Below, one piece after another: positions 7,427 through 16,193 of a stretch of DNA of 64,000 nucleotides. Within the stretch, counting starts at the first letter, position 1. The number at the start of each line of letters is the position of its first letter. This stretch comes from Sphingomonas crocodyli (GTDB lineage: Bacteria; Pseudomonadota; Alphaproteobacteria; Sphingomonadales; Sphingomonadaceae). The notes below the pieces were generated by a model. It searched no databases. It was not told the origin of the DNA and was given only the letters and a program-made list of their open reading frames with translations. The translations under genes were made by a program, and so were the position numbers. Location: positions 1,612,001 through 1,676,000 of the forward strand of contig NZ_SACN01000001.1 of assembly GCF_004005865.1 (NCBI RefSeq), in the 5' to 3' direction.

Positions 7427-7827
7427 CCATGACCCCCATCGCTGAACTGCGGGAGCTTCACGCCAAGGCTGACAGTAACGGTTGGACAGTCGATGAGGAT
7501 GGCGACCTGTGCGCCCGAGTGCCAACATGCTGGCGCGAAGATGCGTGGCAAGATGAGCAAGGCCGGAATAACGCTGCCTTGGTTGTAGCCGCCGTCAACG
7601 CCCTCCCCGCGCTCCTCGACCTTGCCGAGCGCGCCGAAGCCGCCGAGCAGCGGTGCGCGGACATGGAGAAGGTGTTATCTGATCCCACAGCGGTCCATCT
7701 TAACATGCTGCGAGGCGGGATCGCAAAGCCATCGCCAGTGAACATCTGGCACCTGTATGGTGACGAAGCCTTGCTCGCGGATATGCCAGAGAGTGCCCGC
7801 GCCCTCGCGCAGACGGGGAGGGGGTGA
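7423..7827 (+). CDS. Phage protein with Ead/Ea22-like layout, unknown
   Basis: 134 aa; ATGA coupled. A helical ALPALLDLAERAEAAEQRCADME segment, split by small residues, follows a region with a DGDLCARV turn and a conserved-looking NNAALVVAAVNALP. That N-terminal layout (…AxxVxAVNALPALL…) is common in small early proteins of tailed phages. Function unknown. Confidence 0.55.
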   Translation: MTMTPIAELRELHAKADSNGWTVDEDGDLCARVPTCWREDAWQDEQGRNNAALVVAAVNALPALLDLAERAEAAEQRCADMEKVLSDPTAVHLNMLRGGIAKPSPVNIWHLYGDEALLADMPESARALAQTGRG

Positions 7828-8177
7828 TGGGGGACATGACCGCAATTCGCCCGCCCTTCACGGTCGCAAAGCTGGCGGAGCATTGGGACGTCAGCGACAC
7901 GTTCATCTACACTGAGATCCATGCTGGCCGATTGAAGGCGATGCGGTTCGGCGGCAAGCTGTACCGGATCAAGCCCGAAGCGGTGGAGGAATACGAATGC
8001 CGGGCCTGCCTTACCGAATCGGACGTCTCACTCGAACTCGAGAAGACGGGACAAGATATTGGTCATTCTGCATCAAATGGGCTGACGAGCGGGGAGCGCA
8101 CCGCGTCTCGCTTGGGACGGATGATCGAGCGGCCGCAGAGGCCGCGGCTCGTGAGTTCTGGGGCAAAAGGACGCTAG
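7824..8177 (+). CDS. Excisionase-like helix-turn-helix protein
   Basis: 117 aa from a GTG in a GTGA overlap; an internal ATG five codons on (MTAIRPP) is also possible. Residues about 12-58 (FTVAKLAEHWDVSDTF...GKLYRIKPEAVEEYE) form the MerR/excisionase-type winged helix used by Xis proteins to bend att DNA. Position just upstream of the integrase supports this. The last ~60 codons overlap the integrase in another frame for 181 nt and read like a shadow of it, so the functional part is probably the first ~58 residues. Confidence 0.65.
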   Translation: MMGDMTAIRPPFTVAKLAEHWDVSDTFIYTEIHAGRLKAMRFGGKLYRIKPEAVEEYECRACLTESDVSLELEKTGQDIGHSASNGLTSGERTASRLGRMIERPQRPRLVSSGAKGR

Positions 8178-9013
8178 CTACGGCGGAGACGGTCGGTGAG
8201 ATCGTCACGGCCTATCTGGATAGCCTGGGCGGCCTCAAGGATGAAAAGCGCAAGCGAGAGGCGTGGGTGGCTGCAAAGCCCTTCTGGGCCGGCTTGCGCA
8301 CGCACCAGATCGACGCCGAGACCGGGCCGACCTACATAGAGCAGCGGCAGCGCGCTCTCAACACCGTGCGGAACGAGTTGGGCTTGATCCGATCGGCGCT
8401 CGCCTGGGCGCACAAAGACAAGCAGATGATCCCGGTCATGCCTCCGGTGAAGGTGCCCGCTATGCCGGATAGCGAGGTCGAGCATCTGACCAAGGCGCAA
8501 TTCCGTCGCTTCCTAAAGGGCTGCAAAGCTCCCCACGTTCGGCTGTTCGTGCTTCTGGCAATCGCTACCGGCGCCAGGTCGAAACATCTTCTCGCCCTCC
8601 CGTGGGTGCGCGTCGATTGGCAGCGTAAGCATATCAGCCTCAAGCCTACCCGCGATGGCGACAAGGAGGCCCCGAACAAAGGGCGCGCCACTGTGCCTGT
8701 CGACGATGAGCGCGTGTGGGAGGCTTTGAAGGAGGCTCGCCATATGGCGCAGACGCTGTTCGTCATCGAAAGCGGTGGCGAGCGCATCGCGTCGATTCGC
8801 AAGGGCTTCGAAGCTGCGTCAGAGCGATCGGGCGTGAAGTGCACTCCTCACATGCTTCGGCATAGCGCAGCGGTGTGGATGGCGGAGGCGCGAACGCCGA
8901 TGGATGAGATTGCGGCCTTCCTCGGCCACAAGAATCCGCTGATCACCGCGCGAGTCTATGCTCGTTTCCATCCGGACTATCTACGGCGCGCTGCGAAGGC
9001 TTTGAGATGGTAA
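7997..9013 (+). CDS. int: Tyrosine recombinase / phage integrase
   Basis: 338 aa. An N-terminal arm-binding-like part (about 1-60) and a SAM-like core-binding region (about 65-150) precede the catalytic domain. Catalytic residues visible are Arg194 (TGARSKHLL), His285-xx-Arg288 (HMLRH), His311 (FLGHKNP) and Tyr321 (ARVYARF). It would integrate and excise the element at an att site. The gene ends 67 nt before the 3' end of tRNA-His, the usual geometry for an integrase using that tRNA. Last gene of the rightward operon. Confidence 0.9.
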   Translation: MPGLPYRIGRLTRTREDGTRYWSFCIKWADERGAHRVSLGTDDRAAAEAAAREFWGKRTLATAETVGEIVTAYLDSLGGLKDEKRKREAWVAAKPFWAGLRTHQIDAETGPTYIEQRQRALNTVRNELGLIRSALAWAHKDKQMIPVMPPVKVPAMPDSEVEHLTKAQFRRFLKGCKAPHVRLFVLLAIATGARSKHLLALPWVRVDWQRKHISLKPTRDGDKEAPNKGRATVPVDDERVWEALKEARHMAQTLFVIESGGERIASIRKGFEAASERSGVKCTPHMLRHSAAVWMAEARTPMDEIAAFLGHKNPLITARVYARFHPDYLRRAAKALRW

Positions 9014-9029
9014 CGGTTCAACTGAACCG
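9014..9029. promoter_or_regulatory. Short inverted repeat after the integrase (possible Int/Xis site)
   Basis: CGGTTCA and TGAACCG flank a 2-nt centre immediately after the integrase stop and before the tRNA. It lacks a T-run, so it is a poor terminator; an arm site for integrase or excisionase is possible. Assignment is speculative. Confidence 0.3.
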
Positions 9030-9080
9030 AAGGGCGGTGTGATGATGTTGCGGAATATCCAGCAAAATCAGATGGATCAA

Positions 9081-9158
9081 TGGGGCGACCGACGGGGATT
9101 GAACCCGCAACCTCCGGTACCACAAACCGGCGCTCTAACCAATTGAGCTACGGTCGCC
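9081..9158 (-). tRNA. tRNA-His(GTG), probable phage attachment site
   Basis: The reverse strand folds as a full cloverleaf: acceptor 7 bp beginning after an extra G(-1) that pairs with C73, as required for tRNA-His; D-arm AGCTC...GAGC; anticodon loop TTGTGGT with GTG anticodon (complement of 9121-9123); T-loop TTCAATC; encoded CCA at 9083-9081. The 3' end faces the integrase, so integration probably occurred in the 3' half of this gene with the tRNA sequence restored. Confidence 0.93.
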
Positions 9159-9245
9159 ACAGGGATCCGATCCCTCTCCGGGGCCGGGATGGCGCTCCAT
9201 AAGAGCGACCCCCGCACCCGTCAAGCAGGATAGGCGTCTCCCCTA

Positions 9246-10757
9246 TCAGTTCGTCGCCATCTCCGCCTCGAACAGCGCTTTCAGCGCGGGCAGGCTGACC
9301 TTGAGCGAGGGCGTGCGCGGGAAATCGGCCATCTCGACGATCTTCACCGGCACCTGATAGGGCATCAGTCGCTCGCGCAGGAAAGCGACGAATTCCTCCT
9401 GGGTCGGGGCCTGCGTATCGGCGCGGCGGATGAAGGCCGCGACGGGCACTTCGCCCAGCCGCCGGTCGGGCATGCCCGCCACGGTCGCCTCGCGTACCGA
9501 AGGATGCTGCTCCATCGCGCGGATCACGTCGTCGGGCAAAATCTTGAAGCCGCCGCGGATGATGGCGTTGTCGTACCGCCCCTTGATCCACAGGAAGCGA
9601 TCCTCGTCGACCACGGCGATATCGGTCGTGCGGACCCAGTCCTTGCCATTGCCGATATTGGGCGCGCGAATCTCGAGCAGCCCTTCCTTGCCATATTCGA
9701 GCACGTCGCCGTTTTCGGGATCGACGGTGCGCGCCTCGGCACCGGGATTGAGCCGGCCGACCGACCCGCGCTTGCCGGTTTCCCAATGATCCTTGAAATC
9801 CTGCAGCGTCCAGCCGGCAGCGCCCCCGGCAAACTCGGTCGCGCCATAGTTCTGCAGAACCGGGATGCCGTATTTCTTGTAGAAAGCGTCGGCCAGATCG
9901 GGATCGAGCGGTGCGGTGCCGGTGCGATAGGCGACCAGGCTCGACAGATCCTCCTTCGGGATATCGGCGTCGAGGATCATGCGCAGCGCGGAGGGCGGCG
10001 CGCCCGCGACCTTCGGGCGATGGCGGACGACGGCGTCGCGGAACGCCTCGACACTAAACTTGTCGATCAGACAGATTTTGCGGCCCGCGAGGACCGGGTT
10101 CATGATCCCGGTGATGCCCGCAATATGCGCGAGCGGCGCGGTGACGACCTGCACGCCCGAGCGCAGCTTCATCGGCGCATCCTGATCGCGGCCCTTTTCG
10201 TAAGCCGCCGCGCTCATCAGCGCCTTTTCGAAATTGCGCGCGGCAAGCGGAATGCGCTTCGGCGTGCCGGTCGTGCCGCTCGACAGCATTTCGATCGCGA
10301 TGCCGGGGGCGTCGTGGTTGAACGTCGCGCCCGCCTTCGCTTCGCAGACGACGCGCACGCTCTTGCCGTCGAAGGCGAGGCCGAGCGAGCCGGCCGCCTT
10401 GGCCGCGTCGAGCACGCCGGGGCGCTCCCAATCCTCGTCCAGCGCCAGGATGACGGGGGCGGCGACCTTTTCGACATCGTTCGCAAGCTTGTCGGCGGGG
10501 GCCGAGGCGTTGAGCGTCGCGAGGCAGCGGCCGGTGGTGAACAGGGCGATCAGGGTCGATACGAATTCGGGGCGGTTGCGCAGCAGGCAGCCGACGCGCA
10601 CGCCTTCGCCCAGGCCCGCTTCGGTCAGCTTCGCATCGATCGCCGCCGAAAGATCGGTCAGGTCGCGCCAGCTATACCAGGTCTTTTCATATTCCAGCTC
10701 GGGCGCATCCGGATCGATCGCTGCGACGTCGCGGATCATGTCGGCGAGTTTGGTCAT
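9246..10757 (-). CDS. Class I adenylate-forming enzyme (acyl-CoA ligase)
   Basis: 503 aa. It activates a carboxylic acid with ATP and transfers it to CoA. Visible motifs: SSGTTGTPK phosphate loop at 159-167, YGATEF at 304-309, RTTD, the hinge segment IIRGGFKILPDD and a C-terminal SLKVS whose Lys matches the catalytic lysine. The substrate cannot be deduced; the length suits a medium- or aryl-acid ligase. It stands alone, transcribed away from the glyoxalase gene. First chromosomal gene after the integrated element. Confidence 0.85.
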   Translation of the reverse strand: MTKLADMIRDVAAIDPDAPELEYEKTWYSWRDLTDLSAAIDAKLTEAGLGEGVRVGCLLRNRPEFVSTLIALFTTGRCLATLNASAPADKLANDVEKVAAPVILALDEDWERPGVLDAAKAAGSLGLAFDGKSVRVVCEAKAGATFNHDAPGIAIEMLSSGTTGTPKRIPLAARNFEKALMSAAAYEKGRDQDAPMKLRSGVQVVTAPLAHIAGITGIMNPVLAGRKICLIDKFSVEAFRDAVVRHRPKVAGAPPSALRMILDADIPKEDLSSLVAYRTGTAPLDPDLADAFYKKYGIPVLQNYGATEFAGGAAGWTLQDFKDHWETGKRGSVGRLNPGAEARTVDPENGDVLEYGKEGLLEIRAPNIGNGKDWVRTTDIAVVDEDRFLWIKGRYDNAIIRGGFKILPDDVIRAMEQHPSVREATVAGMPDRRLGEVPVAAFIRRADTQAPTQEEFVAFLRERLMPYQVPVKIVEMADFPRTPSLKVSLPALKALFEAEMATN

Positions 10758-10901
10758 CCTGCCCTCTGTTTGACTCGGCCTTGGCCCTTCACGGCTGGTT
10801 ACAAGATTTTTGTCGCGATGCCAGCAAAGAGTTAGTTGAATTGATCCGCGGCTCGACGTGGTGGCCTCACGCGCCTACATCGGGCGGTCAAGGAGCCGCC
10901 C

Positions 10902-11624
10902 ATGATCGAGATCGAACGCATCCCCGTGCTCAGCGACAATTATGTCTGGCTGGTCCACGAACCGACGAGCGGCGAGACGGCGGTGGTCGATCCGGCGGTT
11001 GCGGAGCCGGTGCTGAAGGCGGCCGATGCGAAGGGATGGAAGATCAGCCAGATCTGGAACACGCACTGGCACCCCGATCACACCGGCGGCAATGCCGAGA
11101 TCAAGGCCGCGACCGGCGCCGTCATCACCGGCCCCGCCGCCGAATCCGCCAAGATCCCCACGCTCGATCGCACCGTGGCCGAAGGCGATACGGTGCGGCT
11201 GGGCGGCGTGGAGGGCCGGGTGATCGACGTCCCCGCGCACACCGCCGGTCACATCGCGATCCATCTGCCGGGCGAGCAGACGGTGTTCACCGGCGACACC
11301 CTGTTCGCGATGGGCTGTGGCCGGCTGTTCGAAGGGACGGCCGAGCAGATGTTCGGCAATATGCGCAAGCTGGCGGCGTTGCCCGATAATACGTCGGTCT
11401 ATTGCGCGCACGAATATACGCTGTCGAACGCCCGCTATGCCCGCGCGGCGGAGCCGGACAATCGCGACATCGCCGCGCGCCTCGATCTGGTGACGACGCT
11501 GCGCGAGCGGGGCGAGGCGACGGTGCCGACCACGATCGGCCTCGAACGTGCGACCAACCCGTTCATGCGCGCCGACAGCGTCGAGGAACTCGCGGCGCGG
11601 CGCACCGCGAAGGATAATTTCTAA
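10902..11624 (+). CDS. gloB: Hydroxyacylglutathione hydrolase (glyoxalase II)
   Basis: 240 aa metallo-beta-lactamase fold enzyme that hydrolyses S-D-lactoylglutathione in methylglyoxal detoxification. The zinc signature THWHPDH is at 54-60; the second-half metal ligands fit HTAGH and FTGDTLF; and the glyoxalase-II specific GCGRLFEGT, CAHEYT and ERATNPFMR segments are present. AAGGAG lies 5 nt before the ATG. It is followed after 14 nt by a MaoC gene, probably in one unit. Confidence 0.92.
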   Translation: MIEIERIPVLSDNYVWLVHEPTSGETAVVDPAVAEPVLKAADAKGWKISQIWNTHWHPDHTGGNAEIKAATGAVITGPAAESAKIPTLDRTVAEGDTVRLGGVEGRVIDVPAHTAGHIAIHLPGEQTVFTGDTLFAMGCGRLFEGTAEQMFGNMRKLAALPDNTSVYCAHEYTLSNARYARAAEPDNRDIAARLDLVTTLRERGEATVPTTIGLERATNPFMRADSVEELAARRTAKDNF

Positions 11625-11638
11625 AAGAGAGGGGCAGG

Positions 11639-12085
11639 ATGGCCGGCCGATTTTACGATCAGTGGCAGGTGGGGGATCGGGTTGCGCACGAAATCCGGCG
11701 CACCGTGACGGAGACCGACAATCTCCTGTTCTCCACGATGACGCACAATCCGCAGCCGCTCCACCTCGACGCGCATTTCGCCGCGCAGAGCGAGTTCGGC
11801 CGCATCCTCGTCAATTCGACCTTCACTTTCGCGCTGATGATCGGCCTGTCGGTGGGGGACACGACGCTCGGCACGCTGGTCGCCAATCTGGGCTATGACA
11901 AGGTGGTGACGCCCAATCCGGTGTTCATCGGCGATACGATGCACGCGCAAAGCGAGGTCGTGGAGCTTCGCCCCAGCAAGTCGCGCCCCGGCGCGGGCAT
12001 CGTCACCTTCCGCCACCAGTTGCTCAACCAGCGCGACGAAGTCGTCTGCGAATGCCTTCGTATGGCGTTGATCGCTGGCTCCTAA
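11639..12085 (+). CDS. MaoC-like hot-dog hydratase
   Basis: 148 aa single hot-dog domain. The hydratase signature is visible as TMTHNPQPLHLDAHFA, with the usual Asp/His pair of (R)-specific enoyl-CoA hydratases represented by Asn/His around residue 37-43, so activity on enoyl-CoA or mesaconyl-type substrates is likely but not certain. AGGGGCAGG precedes the ATG. Co-transcribed with gloB by spacing; no functional link to glyoxalase II is obvious. Confidence 0.75.
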   Translation: MAGRFYDQWQVGDRVAHEIRRTVTETDNLLFSTMTHNPQPLHLDAHFAAQSEFGRILVNSTFTFALMIGLSVGDTTLGTLVANLGYDKVVTPNPVFIGDTMHAQSEVVELRPSKSRPGAGIVTFRHQLLNQRDEVVCECLRMALIAGS

Positions 12086-12215
12086 TCCTCCCCCGGAGGG
12101 GGAGGGGGACCGCGAAGCGGTGGAGGGGTAGCTCTCCACCAACGCTGAACTTCGTTGCCGGCCAATACCTCTCCACCACCCTTCGGGCGGTCCCCCTCTC
12201 CCTCCGGGAGAGGAT
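12085..12215. repeat. Intergenic inverted-pair repeat (CTCCCCC...GGAGGGGG family)
   Basis: Arms 12085-12113 and 12187-12215 are inverted copies, 27 of 29 bases matching, each itself a GC-rich hairpin of the form CCTCCCCCGGAGGGGGAGG followed by GGGGACCGC. It lies between convergent genes and may serve as a bidirectional terminator. A related element is at 16194-16318. Confidence 0.75.
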
Positions 12216-12226
12216 CTGGAGAGGAT

Positions 12227-12940
12227 TTACCCCCCGCAGCGAACCTCGCCCGATCCGCGCTTGGCGGTCTTGCACTGGGGGCGGCCGGCAATGTCGATGT
12301 CGCCCGATCCGGTGACGCTGGCATTGGCGACGCGGGTGGGGCCGACCGCGATGTCGCCCGATCCCGTCACCGTCGCGGTCAGCGTGCCGACATTGACGCC
12401 GCCGGCGTGGAGATCGCCCGATCCGGTCACGCGCGCCGTCATCGTCTCGGCCTTGCCGTTGACGGTCAGGTCGCCCGAACCGGTGACGCTGCTGGTCAGC
12501 GTTTCGGTCTGGACCTGCGCGACGGTGAGGTTGCCCGATCCCGTTACCGATGCCGCGAAGGCCGGCGCGCGCACCACATCGACATCCACATCGCCCGACC
12601 CGGTCAGTTCGGCGGCGGAGAGGGTGGGGACGGTGACGTCGACATAGACGGTGTCGTTCTTGCCCCAGCTCATCCCCTTCCAGCCCCAGCTCTTTTCGGT
12701 GGTGATGACCAGCATCTCGCCGCGCGTTTCGACGATCAGCTTGTCGATCCGGTCCTGCGGGCCGCGCGCGACGACGCTGGGCTTCGCGCCGGTGTGGACG
12801 CGCACCGTATAAGGCCCTTCGACGCGCAGCTTGGAGAAGCCGGGCACCGGGAAGGGGCGGGTGGCGGCATTGGCCGAACAGGCGGCGGCGAGCGCGCACG
12901 CGGCAGCGGTGAAGGCGATCAGCGGGCGGCGGGACATCAT
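12227..12940 (-). CDS. Exported GIN-domain (DUF2807) beta-solenoid protein
   Basis: 237 aa. The start was chosen at the ATG pair just after GGAG; an upstream in-frame ATG at 12949 is less likely. An N-terminal signal sequence (LIAFTAAACALAAACSANA) could be processed by signal peptidase I or, at the Cys, as a lipoprotein. The body has six near-regular VTGSG(D/N) turns, then a seventh degenerate GSGEV, spaced about 18-22 residues, the rungs of a right-handed parallel beta helix typical of the DUF2807 domain. Envelope location inferred; exact function unknown for the family. Confidence 0.8.
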   Translation of the reverse strand: MMSRRPLIAFTAAACALAAACSANAATRPFPVPGFSKLRVEGPYTVRVHTGAKPSVVARGPQDRIDKLIVETRGEMLVITTEKSWGWKGMSWGKNDTVYVDVTVPTLSAAELTGSGDVDVDVVRAPAFAASVTGSGNLTVAQVQTETLTSSVTGSGDLTVNGKAETMTARVTGSGDLHAGGVNVGTLTATVTGSGDIAVGPTRVANASVTGSGDIDIAGRPQCKTAKRGSGEVRCGG

Positions 12941-13001
12941 GCGCTCCATATCATCTGTATTGCTGGATCAATACAGTGATGCGCTGTGGCGCGCAAGCGG
13001 A

Positions 13002-15224
13002 TCAGGCGGCGGAGGCGAGCGGCAGATCGATCGTGAAGCGCGTGCCTTCGCCCGGCGCGGTCTGGCAGGCGATCGTGCCGCCGTGGCGGCGCACGACCGT
13101 ATCGACGAGCGCGAGGCCAAGGCCCACGCCCTCGCGCCGTCCGCGGGCGAAACGCTGGAACAGGCGGCCCTGTTCGGCCTCTGTCATCCCCACACCATTG
13201 TCGGCGATCACCAGCCGGGCCTTTTCGGTGCAATGGGTGAGAACGCAGCTCACGCGGCCGCCCTCGTCGCTATATTTGATCGCGTTGGAGAGCAGGTTGG
13301 TGACGGCGCGGGTCAGCAACTGGCGATCGCCGGGCATCAGCGGTGGTTCTTCGGGCGTTTCCAGATCGACCGCGACGCCGCGCGCGCGGCTCTGCGCCCA
13401 CAAGGCGTCGGCCGAATCGATCAACACGTCGGCCAGGTCGACCTCGTCGGCGTCGATCGGCTTGGCCTCCGCACGCGCGAGCTGGACGAAATTCTCGGCA
13501 AGGTCGAGCGTGCGGCGCGCTTGTCGGGCGATGCGCGCGGCCAGATCGGTGGGCATACCCGCGCCTTCCTGCGTGATCATCGTCAGGATTGCGGATTGCG
13601 GCGCGCGCATATCGTGGCTCAGCAGTTCCAGCGCCTCTTCGCGCCCGCGCTCGGCCTGGCGCAGGCGGGTCGTGTCGGCGATGCGGACGATCCAGCCGAT
13701 GCGGCGATCGGCGGCATCATGCTGCGCCACCCAACGCAGTTCGTAGCTGCGTTCCTGATCGTCGCGCAGGTCGACGCCGCCTTCGCTTTCGCCGTCGGCG
13801 TCGATCGGCGCGGCGCCCAGCGCCTCCAGCAGCGGGCCGATCGCGGCGCCGCGCCCGCCGTCTAAGCCCAGCCGCTCGGCCAGCGTGCGCGCCTCATCGT
13901 TCGACAGGCTGATGCGGCCGTCCAGATTGGTGACGAACAGGGCGTCGGGCAGGTGGGTGATCGCGTCGGCCAGGAAGCGGCGAAGATCGCGCAGCCGATC
14001 GATCGCACCGCGCAGCAAAGCGGCCTGCGTCGTCACCTCGCTGGGCGTGCTCGACGTCGCCTGCGGCAGATCGTCGCGCTCGCGCTCAAGAACGCGCAAC
14101 TCCTCGGTCATGTAGAGGCTGAGCGTGTGGAGCCGGCGCCAGCCCCACAAAGGATAGACGAACAGCAGCCCCATCAACGTCGCGCCCGGCGGAACCCACA
14201 GCCGGCCCCAGTGGAGCACAGCCAGACTGCCGCCCAGGATCGCGATCAGCAGGCCGAGCAGCAGATAGCCGGTTCCGCTCGGCCCCAGCCGCAGGAATCC
14301 GATCAGCATGATCCAGAGCGCGGCGAGCGCGATGGCCAACTGGAGCGCGGCGGATGCTGGCGTGATCGCGTGCCCGTGGAGCAGCGCATCGAGCAAATGC
14401 GCCTGAATCTCGACGCCCGCCATCTGGCTGGTGTCGCCGGTGCTGGGCGTCGGATAGGAATCGCCCATGCCGTTCGCGGTCGCGCCGACCAAGATGTAGC
14501 GGCCGCGCAGGAATTCGGGCGGGATCTTGCCCGACAGGACGTCGGCGAAGGGGACGGTCTGGAAATGCCCCGCGCCGCCGCCATAGGGGATCAGGATCGG
14601 ACGTTCCTGCCACAGGCCCGGCTGGTTCGCATCAATCGCGGGATCGGTCTTGACCCCCGCCATTGCGGCCGCGAGCTGGAGCCAGCGCTTGCCGCCGCCG
14701 CCTTCCTCCAGGTTCACCTGACGGATCACGCGATCGCCGTCGAAGCCGACATTCACATGTGCGATGCCCGCGGCGGCCGTCGCCAGATCGCCGGCGGGAT
14801 CGATTGCATCGAACGGCGCGCCATTGGTGCCCGGAACGTCGACAAGCAAAGGCAGATAAGTGGGAACGCGCCGCATCGCCGCGGCGAGCGCGGCGTCATA
14901 GGGGGTCGGCTCGACGAACAGGACGTCGTAGCCGACGGCCTTCGGCTTTGCAGCCGCCAGCCGATCGAGCAATTGGGCGTGCGCGCTGCGCGGCCAGGGC
15001 CATGCGCCGATCTGGCGCAGGCTGGGGCTGTCGATCGCGACGATCAGGATATCGTCGGGCGGCGTCCGCCGATCGGCCTCCAGCGCGCGATCATAGAGGA
15101 TATTGTCGAGACGGACGGTGACGCGCGCCCAGACAAGCGTGGCGACCAGCAGGCTGGCGACGATGGCGACGGCGAGCCATTCGGCATAAAGCCGCTTTGG
15201 AACTGCCGGGGTGCCCTTATTCAC
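13002..15224 (-). CDS. CHASE2-domain sensor histidine kinase
   Basis: 740 aa. Order: N-terminal TM (about 13-35), periplasmic CHASE2 sensor (about 40-285, with the DILIVAIDSPSLRQIG start), three closely spaced TM helices (about 290-360), a PAS-like segment (about 410-520), then the kinase: H-box SHDMRAP with phospho-acceptor His537, N-box NLLSNAIKYS, G1 DNGVGM and G2 GVGLGLALV. It autophosphorylates on an unknown extracellular signal and should pass phosphate to the regulator encoded 16 nt upstream in the same operon. Confidence 0.9.
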   Translation of the reverse strand: MNKGTPAVPKRLYAEWLAVAIVASLLVATLVWARVTVRLDNILYDRALEADRRTPPDDILIVAIDSPSLRQIGAWPWPRSAHAQLLDRLAAAKPKAVGYDVLFVEPTPYDAALAAAMRRVPTYLPLLVDVPGTNGAPFDAIDPAGDLATAAAGIAHVNVGFDGDRVIRQVNLEEGGGGKRWLQLAAAMAGVKTDPAIDANQPGLWQERPILIPYGGGAGHFQTVPFADVLSGKIPPEFLRGRYILVGATANGMGDSYPTPSTGDTSQMAGVEIQAHLLDALLHGHAITPASAALQLAIALAALWIMLIGFLRLGPSGTGYLLLGLLIAILGGSLAVLHWGRLWVPPGATLMGLLFVYPLWGWRRLHTLSLYMTEELRVLERERDDLPQATSSTPSEVTTQAALLRGAIDRLRDLRRFLADAITHLPDALFVTNLDGRISLSNDEARTLAERLGLDGGRGAAIGPLLEALGAAPIDADGESEGGVDLRDDQERSYELRWVAQHDAADRRIGWIVRIADTTRLRQAERGREEALELLSHDMRAPQSAILTMITQEGAGMPTDLAARIARQARRTLDLAENFVQLARAEAKPIDADEVDLADVLIDSADALWAQSRARGVAVDLETPEEPPLMPGDRQLLTRAVTNLLSNAIKYSDEGGRVSCVLTHCTEKARLVIADNGVGMTEAEQGRLFQRFARGRREGVGLGLALVDTVVRRHGGTIACQTAPGEGTRFTIDLPLASAA

Positions 15225-15240
15225 CTAAGTTCGACCGCGC

Positions 15241-15951
15241 TCAGTGCTCGCCGTCCTCTCCATCTGGCCCGACGGCTTCGAGGCGATAACCATAGCTGTA
15301 AACAGGGACGAGGCGATAGCCGCGCTCGGGCCGCAGTCCCAGCTTGGAACGGATGCGCGAGATGTGCGCGTCCAGCGTGCGCGTGGGCAGATCCGGGTTC
15401 CGGCCCCACACCATCTCCAGCAGATAAGCGCGCGAGAGCGGGCGGTGGAGATTGCGGAACAGGGTGGCGGTCAGTTCGAATTCCTTCGCGGTCAGCGCGA
15501 TCGTGTCGCCGTCGACCGTCACGTTCTGGCGCATCGGATGAAGCGTATAGGGACCGAAGGTCTCGCTGCCGCTCGTCGCCTCACGCGGGCCGCTGCGGCG
15601 CATCAGCGCGTTGATGCGGGCGAGCAGGACGGGCGGCTGCACCGGCTTGACGATATAATCGTCGGCGCCCGCGCCAAGCCCGGTCACGATATCCTCGTCG
15701 GCCGAACGGTTGGTCAGCAGCAGCGCGGGAACCGGAAGTTCCAGATTGTTGCGCATCCATTCGAGGATCTCGACGCCCGATTTGTCGGGCATATTCCAAT
15801 CGAGGATCAGCAGATCGAACGTGTCCTGCCGCAGTCGCGTGGAAAGCGTGCGGGCATTGGGGAATTCGTAGCAGACGTGGCCCGCTTCGGTCAGCGTGCG
15901 CGCAACGAAGGCGCGATCCTGCGGTTCGTCGTCAAGAATTGCGATGCGCAT
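15241..15951 (-). CDS. OmpR-family response regulator
   Basis: 236 aa. Receiver domain 1-120 with acidic pair DDE (7-9), phospho-acceptor Asp51 (LILDWNMPD), Thr (LLLTNRS) and Lys (YIVKP); the C-terminal winged helix (about 135-228) contains RTLDAHISRIRSKLG. The start is at MRIAIL because the fold begins there; an upstream ATG at 15969 is possible. First gene of a regulator-kinase pair with the CHASE2 kinase. Confidence 0.9.
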   Translation of the reverse strand: MRIAILDDEPQDRAFVARTLTEAGHVCYEFPNARTLSTRLRQDTFDLLILDWNMPDKSGVEILEWMRNNLELPVPALLLTNRSADEDIVTGLGAGADDYIVKPVQPPVLLARINALMRRSGPREATSGSETFGPYTLHPMRQNVTVDGDTIALTAKEFELTATLFRNLHRPLSRAYLLEMVWGRNPDLPTRTLDAHISRIRSKLGLRPERGYRLVPVYSYGYRLEAVGPDGEDGEH

Positions 15952-16193
15952 ATCAGCACCCGATCCCATGACGGATGATACGCGACGGCGGCTGCGAAAC
16001 GATCGACATGCTGCGTTCCCCCTTGTCTTCGTCGCAGGCCACTAACCCGATTTTACAATTTGGTGGATGGGGTCTTAACCATCGTTGCAATTGTTTACAT
16101 GTGACGGACGGCACAGGCTGTCGCCATCCGATCGTCCCCGATGTGGTGAGTTCCCGCGCAATCGATCGGCACGAAGGGCGCGCCCCTAACCAA
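15952..16193. other. Intergenic region upstream of the response regulator
   Basis: About 240 nt without a convincing gene, with an AT-rich core around 16045-16100 that includes a CtrA half-site-like TCTTAACCAT (near 16073-16082) but no TTAA eleven bases before it. It probably holds the promoter of the leftward regulator-kinase operon. Nothing else recognised. Confidence 0.4.

Noticed and set aside
15952..16193. Second CtrA box upstream of the response regulator
   Set aside because: Only the TTAACCAT half is present; there is no TTAA eleven bases upstream.
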